A stretch of DNA of 44,302 nt from Actinomycetes bacterium. GTDB taxonomy: Bacteria; Actinomycetota; Actinomycetes; Mycobacteriales; Mycobacteriaceae. The stretch covers positions 1 through 44,302 of the forward strand of contig JAEZDV010000234.1 in NCBI GenBank assembly GCA_023417985.1. The letters run 5' to 3'. The notes under the pieces are model-generated. The model did not search any database. It was not told the DNA's origin and saw only the letters and a program-made list of their open reading frames with translations. The position numbers were made by a program, and so were the translations under genes. How positions within the stretch are numbered: position 1 is the stretch's first letter; every line of letters starts with the position of its first letter. Positions 44,251 through 44,302 of the stretch are shown in pieces.

Positions 44251-44302
<52 letters not shown>

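Overview
The window looks like chromosomal DNA of a high-GC, mycolic-acid-containing actinobacterium, most likely Rhodococcus. The basis is a secreted antigen-85-type mycolyltransferase, a canonical AlkB alkane hydroxylase, an alanine aminotransferase very similar to mycobacterial Rv0337c, HsaA/HsaC-like aromatic catabolism genes, and frequent GTG/TTG starts. Genus is inferred from gene content only; no search was run. The right end runs into a 39-base G tract that looks like a sequencing or assembly artefact at a contig edge.

Layout. (1) 1-17 kb, minus strand: a cold-shock protein, an orphan AlkB, a four-module nonribosomal peptide synthetase of about 4,880 residues (C-A-T-E / C-A-T / C-A-T / C-A-T-TE), and a mycolyltransferase whose ATG overlaps the NRPS stop (ATGA). 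A perfect 10-bp hairpin closes this unit at the window edge. The NRPS begins with a condensation domain, so an N-acylated or otherwise capped tetrapeptide is expected. By-eye adenylation codes suggest a hydrophobic residue (epimerised to D), Ser, a hydrophobic or aromatic residue, and a Gln-like residue. (2) 17.5-22.5 kb: alanine aminotransferase, a YibE/F-type membrane protein, a membrane-anchored Hsp70-like protein, and a low-molecular-weight tyrosine phosphatase. (3) 22.5-36.8 kb: a Wzx/Wzy-type exopolysaccharide locus. It has a BY-family tyrosine autokinase with a Wzz domain, whose gene end overlaps the phosphatase gene tail to tail. It also has a DUF4012 membrane protein, a DUF1972 glycosyltransferase, and a seven-gene minus-strand operon: initiating sugar-phosphate transferase, three glycosyltransferases, Wzy, Wzx and a last glycosyltransferase. 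Much of that operon is visibly lower in GC than its flanks. A decayed NRPS thioesterase fragment lies between the kinase and DUF4012. (4) 36.8-37.9 kb: about 1 kb with no convincing gene. (5) 37.9-44.2 kb: an NhaA antiporter fused to a DsbA/thioredoxin-like domain, an alpha/beta hydrolase, two NTF2-like proteins, and a divergent pair encoding an HsaA-like flavin monooxygenase and an HsaC/BphC-like extradiol dioxygenase.

How the genes work together. The kinase, phosphatase, initiating transferase, Wzx and Wzy form a nearly self-sufficient EPS assembly and control set. The AlkB-NRPS-mycolyltransferase block is the least expected arrangement: it could make a lipopeptide that a secreted mycolyltransferase then acts on at the envelope. 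That link is inference from gene order. The last two genes form the hydroxylation and meta-cleavage steps of an aromatic or steroid-type ring pathway that continues past the window.
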